Of a DNA stretch of 64,000 nt, positions 17,013 through 26,374 are shown piece after piece. The DNA lies in the NCBI GenBank assembly GCA_963776935.1, contig CAVZOP010000002.1, positions 1,550,001 to 1,614,000 of the forward strand. Reading direction: 5' to 3'. Each line of letters opens with the position of its first letter. Position 1 is the first letter of the stretch. The notes under the pieces are model-generated. The model was not told where the DNA came from. It worked only from the letters and a program-made list of their open reading frames with translations, and did no database searches. The stretch comes from JALOLG01 sp963776935. GTDB taxonomy: Bacteria > Actinomycetota > Acidimicrobiia > Acidimicrobiales > Ilumatobacteraceae. A program made the translations under genes and the position numbers.

Positions 17013-18143
17013 TCACGCGGGACGTCCGAGCGTGACTGCGGCCTCACGATGGAGTCGACCGAAGTTGTAGTAGGCGGCGCACGCTCCTTCCGACGAGACC
17101 ATGCACGTACCGATCGGTGTCTCGGGCGTGCAGGCCGTGCCGAACACCTTGCACTCCCAGGGCTTGATGACGCCCTTGAGCACCTCGCCGCACTGACACG
17201 CCTTGGGGTCGGCGACCCGAACACCGGGAACGTCGTAGAGCAGCTCGGCGTCGAAGGCGGCGAACTCCGGACGAAGCTTCAAGGCGCTCTGAGAGATGAA
17301 CCCGAGGCCGCGCCACTCGAAATGAGGTCGCAGTTCGAACACCTCGGCGAGGAGTTGGAGCGCCCGCGGGTTTCCCTCCTCCCGCACGACGCGGGTGTAC
17401 TGGTTCTCGACTTCGCACCGACCGTCGCGGATCTGGGTCAACAACATGGCGATCGCTTGCAGGATGTCGAGCGGTTCGAAGCCGGCGGTGACCAGCGGCT
17501 TGCCGTATTGCTTGGGCACGAAGCGATACGGGCGCTGCCCGATCACCGTCGACACGTGGCCTGGCCCGAGGAACCCATCGAGACGGAGGTCGGGTGACTC
17601 GAGGATGGCCTTGATCGGCGGGACGATCGTGACGTGGTTGGAGAACACGCTGAAGTTGTTCACCCCCCGCTCGCGAGCTTGGAGCAGCGTGAGCGCCGTG
17701 GACGGGGCGGTGGTCTCGAAACCGACGGCAAAGAACACGACGTGGCGATCGGGAGTCTCGATCGCGATTCGAAGGGCGTCGAGCGGCGAGTACACGAACC
17801 GGACGTCGGCCCCGGCAGCCTTGGCCTGTAGCAGGTTGCCATTGCTCCCCGGGACGCGGACCATGTCGCCGAACGAGGTGAACACGACTCCCGGAGTCTT
17901 GGCGACGGCGATGGCATCGTCGACCCGGCCCATCGGGATCACGCACACGGGGCAGCCCGGTCCGTGCACCAGTTCCACCGACTCCGGAAGGACGTGTTCG
18001 ATGCCGTGCCGGTAGATCGTGTGGGTGTGCCCGCCGCACACCTCCATCAGCTTGAAATGGTCGTCGCCGGCAAGTTCGGTGATCTGCGCCACCAACGCAC
18101 GAGCAGCGGCAGGATCGCGGTACTCGTCGACGAAACGCATCAT
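17013..18143 (-). CDS. hypD: Hydrogenase maturation protein HypD
   Basis: A 376-residue Fe-S scaffold protein that works with HypC to build the Fe(CN)2CO unit. Hallmarks are all visible: LMEVCGGHTHTIYRHGIE, HGPGCPVCVIPMGRVDDA, VFFAVGFETTAPSTALTLLQ, GFLGPGHVSTVIG, and the C-terminal [4Fe-4S] region CQCGEVLKG, WECKVFG and TCMVSSEGACAAYY. Length is normal. The start overlaps the hypC stop (ATGA), coupling the two partner proteins. Confidence 0.97.
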   Translation of the reverse strand: MMRFVDEYRDPAAARALVAQITELAGDDHFKLMEVCGGHTHTIYRHGIEHVLPESVELVHGPGCPVCVIPMGRVDDAIAVAKTPGVVFTSFGDMVRVPGSNGNLLQAKAAGADVRFVYSPLDALRIAIETPDRHVVFFAVGFETTAPSTALTLLQARERGVNNFSVFSNHVTIVPPIKAILESPDLRLDGFLGPGHVSTVIGQRPYRFVPKQYGKPLVTAGFEPLDILQAIAMLLTQIRDGRCEVENQYTRVVREEGNPRALQLLAEVFELRPHFEWRGLGFISQSALKLRPEFAAFDAELLYDVPGVRVADPKACQCGEVLKGVIKPWECKVFGTACTPETPIGTCMVSSEGACAAYYNFGRLHREAAVTLGRPA

Positions 18144-18442
18144 TCACTCTCCGTCTCCGTGGCGGCATCGGTGACGATCTTCGACGACCAGAAGGCCTCG
18201 AGCTCGTCGTCGTAGGCCTGACCCATCAGCTGCAGCGACGCCAGCGCCAACGCCGCCTCCTCCTCGTCGATCTTCGACATCGCGAAGCCGACGTGGATGA
18301 GGACCCAGTCACCCGGCTGCAGCGATATGTCGTCGAGCAGCCCGATGTTGACGATCCGACCGACACCCGAAACGTCCACCCGCGCGAGGTGCTCGTGACT
18401 GGCGAGCAACTCGACCACCTGCCCGGGAATCGCGAGGCACAT
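18140..18442 (-). CDS. hypC: Hydrogenase chaperone HypC
   Basis: A 100-residue protein with the expected N-terminus MCLAIPGQVVELL; after Met removal Cys2 binds the iron-ligand complex together with HypD. The OB-fold core shows VDVSGVGRIVNIGLLDD and QPGDWVLIHVGFAMSKIDEE, followed by an acidic C-terminal tail about 15 residues longer than in short HypC proteins. Located between hypA and hypD, translationally coupled to hypD. It is the canonical HypC of this operon, in contrast to the SIS-HypC fusion further on. Confidence 0.97.
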   Translation of the reverse strand: MCLAIPGQVVELLASHEHLARVDVSGVGRIVNIGLLDDISLQPGDWVLIHVGFAMSKIDEEEAALALASLQLMGQAYDDELEAFWSSKIVTDAATETESE

Positions 18443-18454
18443 CGCTGCTCTCCG

Positions 18455-18790
18455 TCAGCCCTGGTACTCGATCGACTCGAGCACGAGCTCGTCACCGCCG
18501 ACGAGTTCCACCGCGACGGCCTCACACGTAGGGCACGCCAGCGGGATCTCGTCGCAGTCCCATGACGTGCCGCAGTCGCCGCACCGGGCGCGCACGGGGA
18601 GCAACACGAGCTCTGCCGCGGCGTCCTCGGCGACTGTTCCCATGGCGGCAACGGCGAACGACTGCTCGAACGCCTCCGGGTGGACGTGGTGGAGCCGACC
18701 CACGTGGACCCGCACCCTGGCGACGGACCGTTCACCGGCTCGACGCTCGATTGCCTCGACGATCGAACTGCACAGACCGAGCTCATGCAT
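18455..18790 (-). CDS. hypA: Nickel-insertion protein HypA
   Basis: A 111-residue protein starting MHELGLCSSIVEAIERR, where Met-His-Glu is the nickel-binding N-terminus of HypA. The zinc site consists of CGDCGTSWDCDE and ACPTCEAVAVELVGGDEL, with two CxxC pairs. HypA delivers nickel to the hydrogenase large subunit, usually with the GTPase HypB; no hypB was found in this window. The start at 18790 was chosen for the essential MHE, and it follows the YceI stop by four bases. Confidence 0.96.
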   Translation of the reverse strand: MHELGLCSSIVEAIERRAGERSVARVRVHVGRLHHVHPEAFEQSFAVAAMGTVAEDAAAELVLLPVRARCGDCGTSWDCDEIPLACPTCEAVAVELVGGDELVLESIEYQG

Positions 18791-18794
18791 GTGG

Positions 18795-19340
18795 TCATAC
18801 CTCCTTCGTAGCGACGATCTCAACCCGCACCACGACCGCCGGCTCGACGCGTAGCATCAGGATCCGGGGCGGCTCCATGCCGAAGTCGCGGATGTCGAAC
18901 GTCGATCGACCCTCCAGACGGATCGTGCGTTCGTCGACAGGCGTCACTGTCATCTCATCCTCGCACGGTCGCGTCACGCCTCGGAACTCGACATCCCCAC
19001 TCACGGTGTACCGGCCGTCGGTCCCGACCGGCCTCATGCCGGTGAGCACACCGTCGATGGTGGGGTATCGCCTGACGTCGACGCGCTTGTGGAGCTCGCG
19101 ATCTTCGAAACGGTTGCCCGATGACAATCGATCGACGCGCAACGACAGCTTCCCCGTGGGGTGCTCGCCGACGGGCACGGGATCCGATCCGCCGGCACCG
19201 TCGTCGCGCCCAGCCGGGTGAACGGCGTCGAGATCGATGAAGCCCTCGAGGCCATCGGTGCTGGAGTGGATCGGGTGCACGTTCGATCGCGCATCGATCC
19301 AGACCCGGGACCGCTCAGGAACGATGTGGTACCGGGCCAC
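18795..19340 (-). CDS. YceI-like polyisoprenoid-binding protein in hydrogenase operon
   Basis: A 181-residue YceI-domain protein without a signal peptide: YHIVPERSRVWIDARSNVHP, HPTGKLSLRVDRLSSGNRFE, DRELHKRVDVRRYPTIDG, YTVSGDVEFRGVTRPCEDEM and RSTFDIRDFGMEPPRILMLR. YceI folds as a lipocalin-like barrel that holds isoprenoid chains such as quinones. It sits between a mini membrane protein gene and hypA. The C-terminal motif is shared with the YceI half of the PadR-YceI fusion at 26,375, so the two are probably paralogues. A role with the hydrogenase's quinone acceptor is possible. Confidence 0.85.
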   Translation of the reverse strand: MARYHIVPERSRVWIDARSNVHPIHSSTDGLEGFIDLDAVHPAGRDDGAGGSDPVPVGEHPTGKLSLRVDRLSSGNRFEDRELHKRVDVRRYPTIDGVLTGMRPVGTDGRYTVSGDVEFRGVTRPCEDEMTVTPVDERTIRLEGRSTFDIRDFGMEPPRILMLRVEPAVVVRVEIVATKEV

Positions 19341-19345
19341 TGCCC

Positions 19346-19465
19346 TTACATCCTCCGGAGCCGGCGGTAGCGAGCAACGTCCGGGATCGATCGCACGACG
19401 AGCGCGAGCGCTACGAGGACGATCAACACCGCGACGGCGGCAGCGATGATGCCGACGATGGCCAT
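19346..19465 (-). CDS. Mini membrane protein 1 (DUF6893-like)
   Basis: A 39-residue protein, MAIVGIIAAAVAVLIVLVAL at the start, then a basic tail with SIPDVARYRRLRRM. One membrane helix (about residues 3-24) followed by a conserved-looking SxPDxxRYxxLRxM end. From memory this matches the DUF6893 small-protein family linked with actinobacterial hydrogenase operons. It is 1 base from its paralogue and 5 bases from the YceI gene. The helix and charged tail suggest a small membrane anchor or assembly factor; function unknown. Confidence 0.75.
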   Translation of the reverse strand: MAIVGIIAAAVAVLIVLVALALVVRSIPDVARYRRLRRM

Positions 19466-19466
19466 G

Positions 19467-19571
19467 TCACATGGCCCGGAGCTTCTGGTAGCGGACGAGG
19501 TCGGGGACCGACTTGACGATCAACCCGGCGACCAGCGCCAGGAGCAGCCCAAATGCGAAGCGTCCAATCAT
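19467..19571 (-). CDS. Mini membrane protein 2 (DUF6893-like)
   Basis: A 34-residue protein, MIGRFAFGLLLALVAGLIVK, followed by SVPDLVRYQKLRAM. It shares the one-helix layout and the SxPDxxRYxxLRxM tail of the neighbouring mini protein, showing a tandem duplication with divergence. The start ATG 19571 overlaps the stop of the protease gene, so it is coupled to it. Likely in the cytoplasmic membrane with its tail inside, judged by the positive charges. Confidence 0.75.
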   Translation of the reverse strand: MIGRFAFGLLLALVAGLIVKSVPDLVRYQKLRAM

Positions 19572-20077
19572 GGTCGGGATTCCTTTCCAGCGGTTTCGAA
19601 CAGGTCGGCCAGCACACCGAGGCACAGGTCGACGGCCCGATCGACAGTATCCGCGACCTGTGGCGACAGGCCGATGCCCTGGTCGAGATTCGCCGGCTCG
19701 CAACCCACGATCATGATCCGCTCCACCGTTCCCCCCAACCCGGCGAGCATCCCGAGCACGACGCCCGGGTTCATGCTGTGGGCGTCGACGACAGGCGCCA
19801 CGTCGTCGCCCTGCTGCGGCATTGGCACCGGATCCGGCTCGATCACGGCCAACGTTCCAGGCGGTTCGCCCATCGGCATGGCATCCACGAGGACGAGGAC
19901 GTCGTAGCCGTCGAGCAACTCGTAGGCGAGGTGGACGCCGCGGATCCCGAAGTCGGCGACCCGAACACCCTCCGGCACCGTCCTGCCGCTGAGTCGAGTG
20001 ACGACCTCGACACCGAAGCCGTCGTCGCTCAGGAAGATGTTGCCGATCCCGGCCACGAGCACACGGGGCGGGGTCAC
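19568..20077 (-). CDS. Hydrogenase maturation protease
   Basis: A 169-residue protein starting at GTG 20077, overlapping the upstream stop (GTGA). It has the HyaD/HupD/HycI pattern: VLVAGIGNIFLSDDGFGVEV with the first metal-binding acid, ELLDGYDVLVLVDAMPMGEP with the second, and DAHSMNPGVVLGML with the metal-binding His. These endopeptidases check for nickel and then cut the large-subunit C-terminus after the last active-site motif. Its substrate is most likely the HhyL 25-residue tail in this operon. Confidence 0.93.
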   Translation of the reverse strand: MTPPRVLVAGIGNIFLSDDGFGVEVVTRLSGRTVPEGVRVADFGIRGVHLAYELLDGYDVLVLVDAMPMGEPPGTLAVIEPDPVPMPQQGDDVAPVVDAHSMNPGVVLGMLAGLGGTVERIMIVGCEPANLDQGIGLSPQVADTVDRAVDLCLGVLADLFETAGKESRP

Positions 20078-21460
20078 GGCGCGTCCTCGGCAGCGAGCGG
20101 CACGACCTCGTCGGGATGGAAGTAGAGATATCGCCGCTGCCACTCGAGCGCCTCGGTCGCCGGGTCGTCGTCGATCGTGACGGCCACGTGATCGTTGCCG
20201 TCGACGTCACGGAAGATGCCGGTGACGGTCGCCGCCAGTCCGTCGAAGAAGACGTCGTGCGCGTCGGCCCGCCGAGACGGTCGGAGCCGCACCGCGGTCC
20301 CCCTGCGGACGTCGACCCCGGCGATCACCAGGCTGTCGGTCGACGGATCGACGGCGCCGTCGATGCCCGGATCCCACCAGGGCACGGTCTCGGTCTCGGC
20401 CTCGGCCTCGCTCTCGACGGCAGGGTCGACAGGTTGCACCGATCGGATCGCACCGTGAAGTCGAGCCCACAACTCGGGCGGCATGTCGTCGCAGCGGTCG
20501 ATGATCGCCGCCGCCCGAGGATCCGTGCCACGCGCCCTCCGCCTTCTCGCCGTCGGTCAGGGTCAGCACGCGGCAGGGCGAGGATCTCGTCGATCTCGGT
20601 CGCGTCGTAGAGGTCGCCGATGCTCTCGGGTGCGACCTGCGGCTGGTCGTAGAGGATGATCGGCGACGACAGCACGACGTCGCCACCACCGATGAGCACG
20701 GGGAACGTGCCGTCGTTCACGCACCCGGCGGCTGCGACGCGGGCTCGTTCCGGCGGGTCGAGCAGTGACACGAAGGCGCCGTCGTCGACGGCCAGCATCG
20801 TGTGCACCGCGACGAGCGAGTGACTGACCACCTCGTCGCGCGGCGCCCGGTCACGCGACCAGTCGGTCGTGTTGGAGACGGTGACGGTGACCTTCACGAA
20901 GTCCTCTGGCCCACGTTCGGCGCTGATGCGGACACAACCGTCGACTGCGTGCCGGCGGCGGACGACCCGTCCGACCGCCGCCTCGTCGTGCTGTCGCACG
21001 GTCTGGATGTCCGCCCCGGCGGGAAGTCGGAACGAGTGCTCGCGAGCCGTCGTGGTGAGCGCCGTCAGCGGCGACGGGGCGACATCCACGACATGCTCTA
21101 CCGCCTCGTCCCACGGCACGTACACCGCATCGTCGACTTCCAGCCTGTCCGTTGCGACGAAGCGGGATCCACCCGCCACCGCCGCCTCGACGGCGCGGTG
21201 CTGCACCTGCAGGCAACGGATGCGAACGGTCAACACTCGACGCAGGGCCGGGATCGACGATGCACTCGGTCCGCATCGACGACCGTTCCGATCCATCGGC
21301 CGCGCTGCACGCCCGTGGAACGAGCACGCCGAACTGCCAGCGCAGCTGGTTCTTGGTTGCCGACGCGCGAGTACGGGTACAGCACATATCCCTCGTACAG
21401 CACCGCGTCGGCGACCGCTCGCGCCGCACCGAACCGGTCGACTTCCGCTTCCGCACTCAC
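20074..21460 (-). pseudogene. Hydrogenase-operon accessory protein, several frameshifts
   Basis: A long conserved-looking gene split over several frames. It starts at GTG 21460 (SAEAEVDRFGAARAVADAVL, then YEGYVLYPY). It shifts near 21370 to ATKNQLRWQFGVLVPRACS, near 21250 to RRVLTVRIRCLQVQHRAVEA with a long intact stretch to YDATEIDEILAL, near 20570 to RVLTLTDGEKAEGA, and near 20530 to DPRAAAIIDRCDDMPPELWA, ending at 20074. The reconstructed protein is about 460 residues. Both ends overlap neighbours by GTGA, so operon structure is intact. I do not know its function; position suggests hydrogenase maturation. Frameshifts may be assembly errors. Confidence 0.7.
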
Positions 21461-22098
21461 GCGCCGTCCTCGCCGGCTTCTTTGAGCAGTTGCTCGAACG
21501 CCTGGTCCCACGTGGGAAGCGCCCGCTCACTCTTGAATCGCTGGAGCGCGTCGAGCGTGTCGCGGCCGACCCGGATCCAGCCGCTGTTGGGGAAGTAGAG
21601 GTCCATCGCGCCACGCCAGACCGCGACCGGAAGGCGGAACGGGGCCTCGACGTCCCACGCCACCGGCTCGACCGCGAAGCCGGATCGTCCCTTCGTGAAC
21701 ACGGTCCCGGTGAACAGCAGCAGGATCGGGATCTCACCGTCACCGAGCGCGTGCAGGTACTTGGCGGCGGCGACCTCGAAGTCGTACGTGCACTGAATCG
21801 GGAGGTCGACGTCGGTCGAGCCGGTGAACGACGTGACGGTCGTCGCGACGTGCGTCCACTGGAATGGGTGCAGCGAGTCACCCCACCTTGGTGTCTCGCC
21901 GAACAGCTCGTAGAGGCGCGCCTCCTCGTCGGCGGTGTAGTGGCGGCGCTGCGGCTCGATACGGATCTGGCACCGCAACGCGATGGCGTGCACCGTCGCA
22001 CCGCTCGTCTCGGCGATCCGCATCCGGAGCATGATCGTGGGCACCGCGGCGTGCGGCTCGGGACGCGCGTCGAGCACCTCGATCGTCAGCGCGGTCAT
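21457..22098 (-). CDS. DUF6084-like hydrogenase-associated protein
   Basis: A 213-residue protein starting MTALTIEVLDARPEPHAAVP. Beta-rich: IMLRMRIAETSGATVHAIAL, LRCQIRIEPQRRHYTADEE, LYELFGETPRWGDSLHPFQW and VDLPIQCTYDFEVAAAKYLH, with GEIPILLLFTGTVF. From memory this matches DUF6084, found beside DUF5947 and Nfu-like genes in actinobacterial hydrogenase operons. No catalytic motif is evident; it may be structural or a maturation factor. It overlaps both neighbouring genes by four bases. Confidence 0.8.
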   Translation of the reverse strand: MTALTIEVLDARPEPHAAVPTIMLRMRIAETSGATVHAIALRCQIRIEPQRRHYTADEEARLYELFGETPRWGDSLHPFQWTHVATTVTSFTGSTDVDLPIQCTYDFEVAAAKYLHALGDGEIPILLLFTGTVFTKGRSGFAVEPVAWDVEAPFRLPVAVWRGAMDLYFPNSGWIRVGRDTLDALQRFKSERALPTWDQAFEQLLKEAGEDGA

Positions 22099-22718
22099 CG
22101 TGCCCTCGACCGCACACGCGTGAAGAACGCGTCGAGCGCGTCGTGCGCCTCGCGCCCTCCGTCGAACCCCTTCCAGAGCCGGCGGAGGTGGCCGACCAAC
22201 TCGTAGCACGCGTCGATCGGCACGAGGAAGCACTCCGCTCCGCCACGGTCGCGGTCGGCGTGGACGAGGAACGCCTCGACGTCGGGCGCGAGCGTGGCGA
22301 GCGCCGGGTTGGCTTCGACGACTTCTTCCCAGGTCCCGAGCGGGAGCAGCGACTCGGTCGCACCGGCCGGTCCGGGATAGAAGGCGGCGACCCGTTCGAG
22401 CGTCGAGTTCAGGAAGAAGAAGGCGACACTCACCGGGATCTGGAGGTTGTCCCACTGGTCCGCCGACAGCCGGAAGTCCGTGAACGCGATGTATCGGTCG
22501 GGCACCGCGTGGTAGCGGCGGCCACCCGCTCCTTCCGACGTGAACAGCAGGTAGCACCCGCGGCAGGCGCACATCAGGTTGCGGACCTCGAGATCGACGA
22601 GATGACCGTGCGCCTCGCCGATCGGCTCCGTGCACAACTCGCAGCGCTCCCCCGCTCGCGGCGGGACGTGTGGTCGCGATTCGCGGATCCGTTGCAGCAC
22701 CGCGAGTGGCTCGTTCAC
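22095..22718 (-). CDS. DUF5947-like protein with cysteine motifs
   Basis: A 207-residue protein starting at GTG 22718 (NEPLAVLQRIRESRPHVPPR), coupled to the Nfu-like gene. A four-cysteine arrangement, RCELCTEPIG then LMCACRGCYLLFTSEGAG, could bind zinc or an Fe-S cluster. Next come RYHAVPDRYIAFTDFRLSAD, a beta domain, and ECFLVPIDACYELVGHLRRL near the end. From memory this is the DUF5947 family of actinobacterial hydrogenase clusters. Its function is unknown; the Cys motifs make a role in metallocentre delivery plausible. Confidence 0.8.
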   Translation of the reverse strand: MNEPLAVLQRIRESRPHVPPRAGERCELCTEPIGEAHGHLVDLEVRNLMCACRGCYLLFTSEGAGGRRYHAVPDRYIAFTDFRLSADQWDNLQIPVSVAFFFLNSTLERVAAFYPGPAGATESLLPLGTWEEVVEANPALATLAPDVEAFLVHADRDRGGAECFLVPIDACYELVGHLRRLWKGFDGGREAHDALDAFFTRVRSRAR

Positions 22719-23281
22719 GAGACCATCTCCGTCGGACACCCCACGTACGAGGGCTTGGGCACGAGCGCAACGGGAATTGGCGGCTGCGGCTGGGGGTCGG
22801 GTTGCTGCACGTCGATGATCACGACCTCGGGTGCGGCCTCGAGGATCGCCCGCTCGACTGCCGACTGGAGGGTCACGGCCGAGGACGGGCAACCATCGCA
22901 ACTGCCGAGCAGTTGCAGAAGCACCGCGCCGACGTCGGCGTCGATGTCGAGGAGCGCGACATCTCCGCCGTGCTGGGCGAGGAACGGCCGCACGTGTGCG
23001 AGCGCGCCCTCGACCCGCGACGTGAGGTCGTCCGGGTGTAGTCCGTGGACGACGAGCAGGCTGGCGATGAGCTCGTCGTCCACCAATCGACTCAACGCCG
23101 CCGGCGAGGCCTCGCCCACCAGGTCGACGACGCGGGCGAGTCCGGCGCCGTAGAGCTCGGTCACCAGTCGCAACAGCTCCTCGGCGCGCTCGTAGATGCG
23201 CGGATCCGCGACAGCTCGCAGCTCGTCGAGCCGTCGCTCGATCCGGTCTCCGATCGTCCGGAGGTCTGGTGGTGTGGCCAT
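22715..23281 (-). CDS. Nfu-type Fe-S protein of the hydrogenase operon
   Basis: A 188-residue protein with a good GGGAGG before ATG 23281. The first 80 residues are helical (LRTIGDRIERRLDELRAVAD). Residues about 88-160 are an Nfu domain: VRPFLAQHGGDVALLDID, then GSCDGCPSSAVTLQ with the CxxC that carries a transient [4Fe-4S] cluster. A short Pro/Gln-rich tail ends at residue 188. Placed 32 bases after hhyL, it probably supplies clusters to the hydrogenase small subunit, which needs three. Confidence 0.88.
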   Translation of the reverse strand: MATPPDLRTIGDRIERRLDELRAVADPRIYERAEELLRLVTELYGAGLARVVDLVGEASPAALSRLVDDELIASLLVVHGLHPDDLTSRVEGALAHVRPFLAQHGGDVALLDIDADVGAVLLQLLGSCDGCPSSAVTLQSAVERAILEAAPEVVIIDVQQPDPQPQPPIPVALVPKPSYVGCPTEMVS

Positions 23282-23313
23282 GCCGCCTCCCGGTGACGAG
23301 TCCACGTTTGGAC

Positions 23314-25095
23314 TCAGCTTGCCAATTCGGGGTTGGCCACCTGTGTGGGCGAGTGCAATTTCTTCAGCACCTTGCCCTTGCCGAGGTACATGTGCACGCC
23401 GCACGGGAGGCAGGGATCGAAGCTGCGGACGGTTCGCATGATGTCGATGCCCTTGAAATGATCGAGGTCGTTCTCCTCGAAGATCGGTTGGCCCATCACC
23501 GCGTCCTCGTACGGCCCTGCGGTGCCGTACACGTCGCGTGGGTTGGCGTTCCACGGGGTCGGCGGATACGGGTGGTAGTTGGCGATCTTGCCGCCCTTGA
23601 TGACCATGTGGTGCGAGAGCACGCCGCGGACCGCCTCCGTGAAACCGCAGCCGATGCCTTCGTCCGGTACCTCGAACGGCTCCCACGTCTTGGTCTTGCC
23701 GGCACGCACGTCGGCGAGCGCCTTCTCGATGAAGTCGAGTGCCGCTGCCGCGGCATACGCCTGGAAGTAGGTGCGAGCCCGGTCGCGCTCGATCGTGTTC
23801 GACCATTGTGGGATCTTCCACTCGAACGTGACCTCGGGCTTCAGCGCCGTCTTCGGGAGATGAATGACGACGCTGTGCCCGGTGGCCTTGATGAAGTCGG
23901 TGTTGACCAGACCCGACAGTGCGGTCGACCACAACCGGGCGAGCGGTCCTCCGCCGGTGTCGAGGGCGAGGTGATCGGTCCCGTCGAACCACCGCGGCGA
24001 CATGACCCAGCTGTACTTGTCGTCGAAATCGCGCTTCTGCGGTTGCGGGATCGTGTGCTGGTTCCACGGGTGCCGTCGGTCGACCGGGTTCCCGAGCGGA
24101 TCGGTGGTCACGAACATGTCGTGGCCTTCCCAGTCGTCGTAGAACGAGCTGCCGAGCAGGATGCGGATGCCGAGGTTGATGTCGACGAGGCTGTTGGTGA
24201 CGAGCTTGCCGTCGACGACGACGCCGGGAGTCACGCCCATCGCCCGGCCCCATTCGGCCATGTCGCGGTAGTTGAAGTTGCAGACGGCCGGATCTTGGAA
24301 CGCACCCCAGCAGCCGAGCAGGATCCGGCGCCGCCCGACCTCCTCGTAGCCGGGCATCGCTTCGTAGAAGAAGTCGAACAGGTCGTCGTGCATGGGCACG
24401 ACTCGCTTCATGAACTCCACGTAGCGCATCAGGCGGATGTAGTAGTCGGTGAACAGTTGGATCGTGGCGGTCGTGCCGACGCCGCCGGGGTACAGCGTGG
24501 ATGGGTGCACATGGCGACCCTCCATCAAGCAGAACATCTCGCGCGTGTACCGGCTGACCTGGAGTGCCTCGCGGTAGAACTCACCGGAGAACGGGTTGAG
24601 CGATCGCATGATGTCGCCGATCGTGCGATACCCGTGGTCGGCCGCGTGCGGCGATTCGGTGCGGTTCGCCAACTCGAGCACACCGGGGTTGGTCTCGGCG
24701 ACCATCTTCTCGCAGAAGTCGACCCCGACCAGGTTCTCCTGGAAGATGTTGTGGTCGAACATGTACTCGGCGGCCTCGCCGAGGTTGACGATCTGCTCGC
24801 CGAGGGCGGGTGGGTGCACGCCGTACGCCATGTTCTGCGCGTAGCACGAGCACGTGGCGTGGTTGTCGCCGCAGATGCCGCAGATGCGGCTCGTGATGAA
24901 GTGGGCGTCGCGAGGGTCCTTGCCCTTCATGAAGATGCTGTAGCCGCGGAAGATCGACGACGTGCTGTGGCACTCGGCCACGACGCCCTTCCCGAAGTCG
25001 ATCTTGGTGTAGATGCCGAGGCTCCCGACGATGCGCGTGATCGGGTCCCACGCCATCTCGACGAGGCCGTTGGCGTCGGTTGTCTTGGTGGCCAT
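23314..25095 (-). CDS. hhyL: NiFe hydrogenase large subunit, group 1h/5-like
   Basis: A 593-residue catalytic subunit. The nickel-binding motifs are complete: L1 SRICGICGDNHATC (Cys72, Cys75, His79) and L2 DPCLPCGVHMY (Cys562, Cys565, His568). A 25-residue tail after His568 is the expected target of the maturation protease. The enzyme oxidises H2, and group 1h members do so at atmospheric concentrations, feeding electrons to the respiratory chain through a quinone; that role is family knowledge, not shown by sequence. The start ATG 25095 lies two bases after the hhyS stop. Length and motif spacing agree with actinobacterial homologues. Confidence 0.96.
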   Translation of the reverse strand: MATKTTDANGLVEMAWDPITRIVGSLGIYTKIDFGKGVVAECHSTSSIFRGYSIFMKGKDPRDAHFITSRICGICGDNHATCSCYAQNMAYGVHPPALGEQIVNLGEAAEYMFDHNIFQENLVGVDFCEKMVAETNPGVLELANRTESPHAADHGYRTIGDIMRSLNPFSGEFYREALQVSRYTREMFCLMEGRHVHPSTLYPGGVGTTATIQLFTDYYIRLMRYVEFMKRVVPMHDDLFDFFYEAMPGYEEVGRRRILLGCWGAFQDPAVCNFNYRDMAEWGRAMGVTPGVVVDGKLVTNSLVDINLGIRILLGSSFYDDWEGHDMFVTTDPLGNPVDRRHPWNQHTIPQPQKRDFDDKYSWVMSPRWFDGTDHLALDTGGGPLARLWSTALSGLVNTDFIKATGHSVVIHLPKTALKPEVTFEWKIPQWSNTIERDRARTYFQAYAAAAALDFIEKALADVRAGKTKTWEPFEVPDEGIGCGFTEAVRGVLSHHMVIKGGKIANYHPYPPTPWNANPRDVYGTAGPYEDAVMGQPIFEENDLDHFKGIDIMRTVRSFDPCLPCGVHMYLGKGKVLKKLHSPTQVANPELAS

Positions 25096-25097
25096 TG

Positions 25098-26171
<1,074 letters not shown>

Positions 26172-26221
26172 GGTCGTTGCCTCCCCCAATCGGGACCGCG
26201 GCGCGGTGAGCGCCAACCCCT

Positions 26222-26267
26222 TTCTTACGCCGAACGCGCCGAGTGGTAAATCGGTGCATTTCGCACC
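26222..26267 (-). promoter_or_regulatory. Possible hydrogenase promoter with upstream dyad
   Basis: On the minus strand TTTACC (26250-26245) and TAAGAA (26227-26222) are 17 bases apart, about 50 bases before hhyS. Directly upstream is the inverted repeat GGTGC-n5-GCACC at 26253-26267. It lies near the middle of the 203-base gap between hhyS and the PadR-YceI gene and is a candidate regulator site. The promoter boxes are weak matches. Confidence 0.3.
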
Positions 26268-26374
26268 CATGGCGCGATCAGGACCCGTCAAATAGGATCC
26301 CGGAGCAGACGCCGTGGGGCTCCGGGCGCCAACCGCTACGTCCGGGGGCCTCGCGGGTCGAGGACCAGCACCAC

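Noticed and set aside
20325..22001. A single 558-codon protein across the hydrogenase accessory region
   Set aside because: The frame crosses two real genes; only its middle part (about 21,240-20,580) is coding, joined to other frames by indels.
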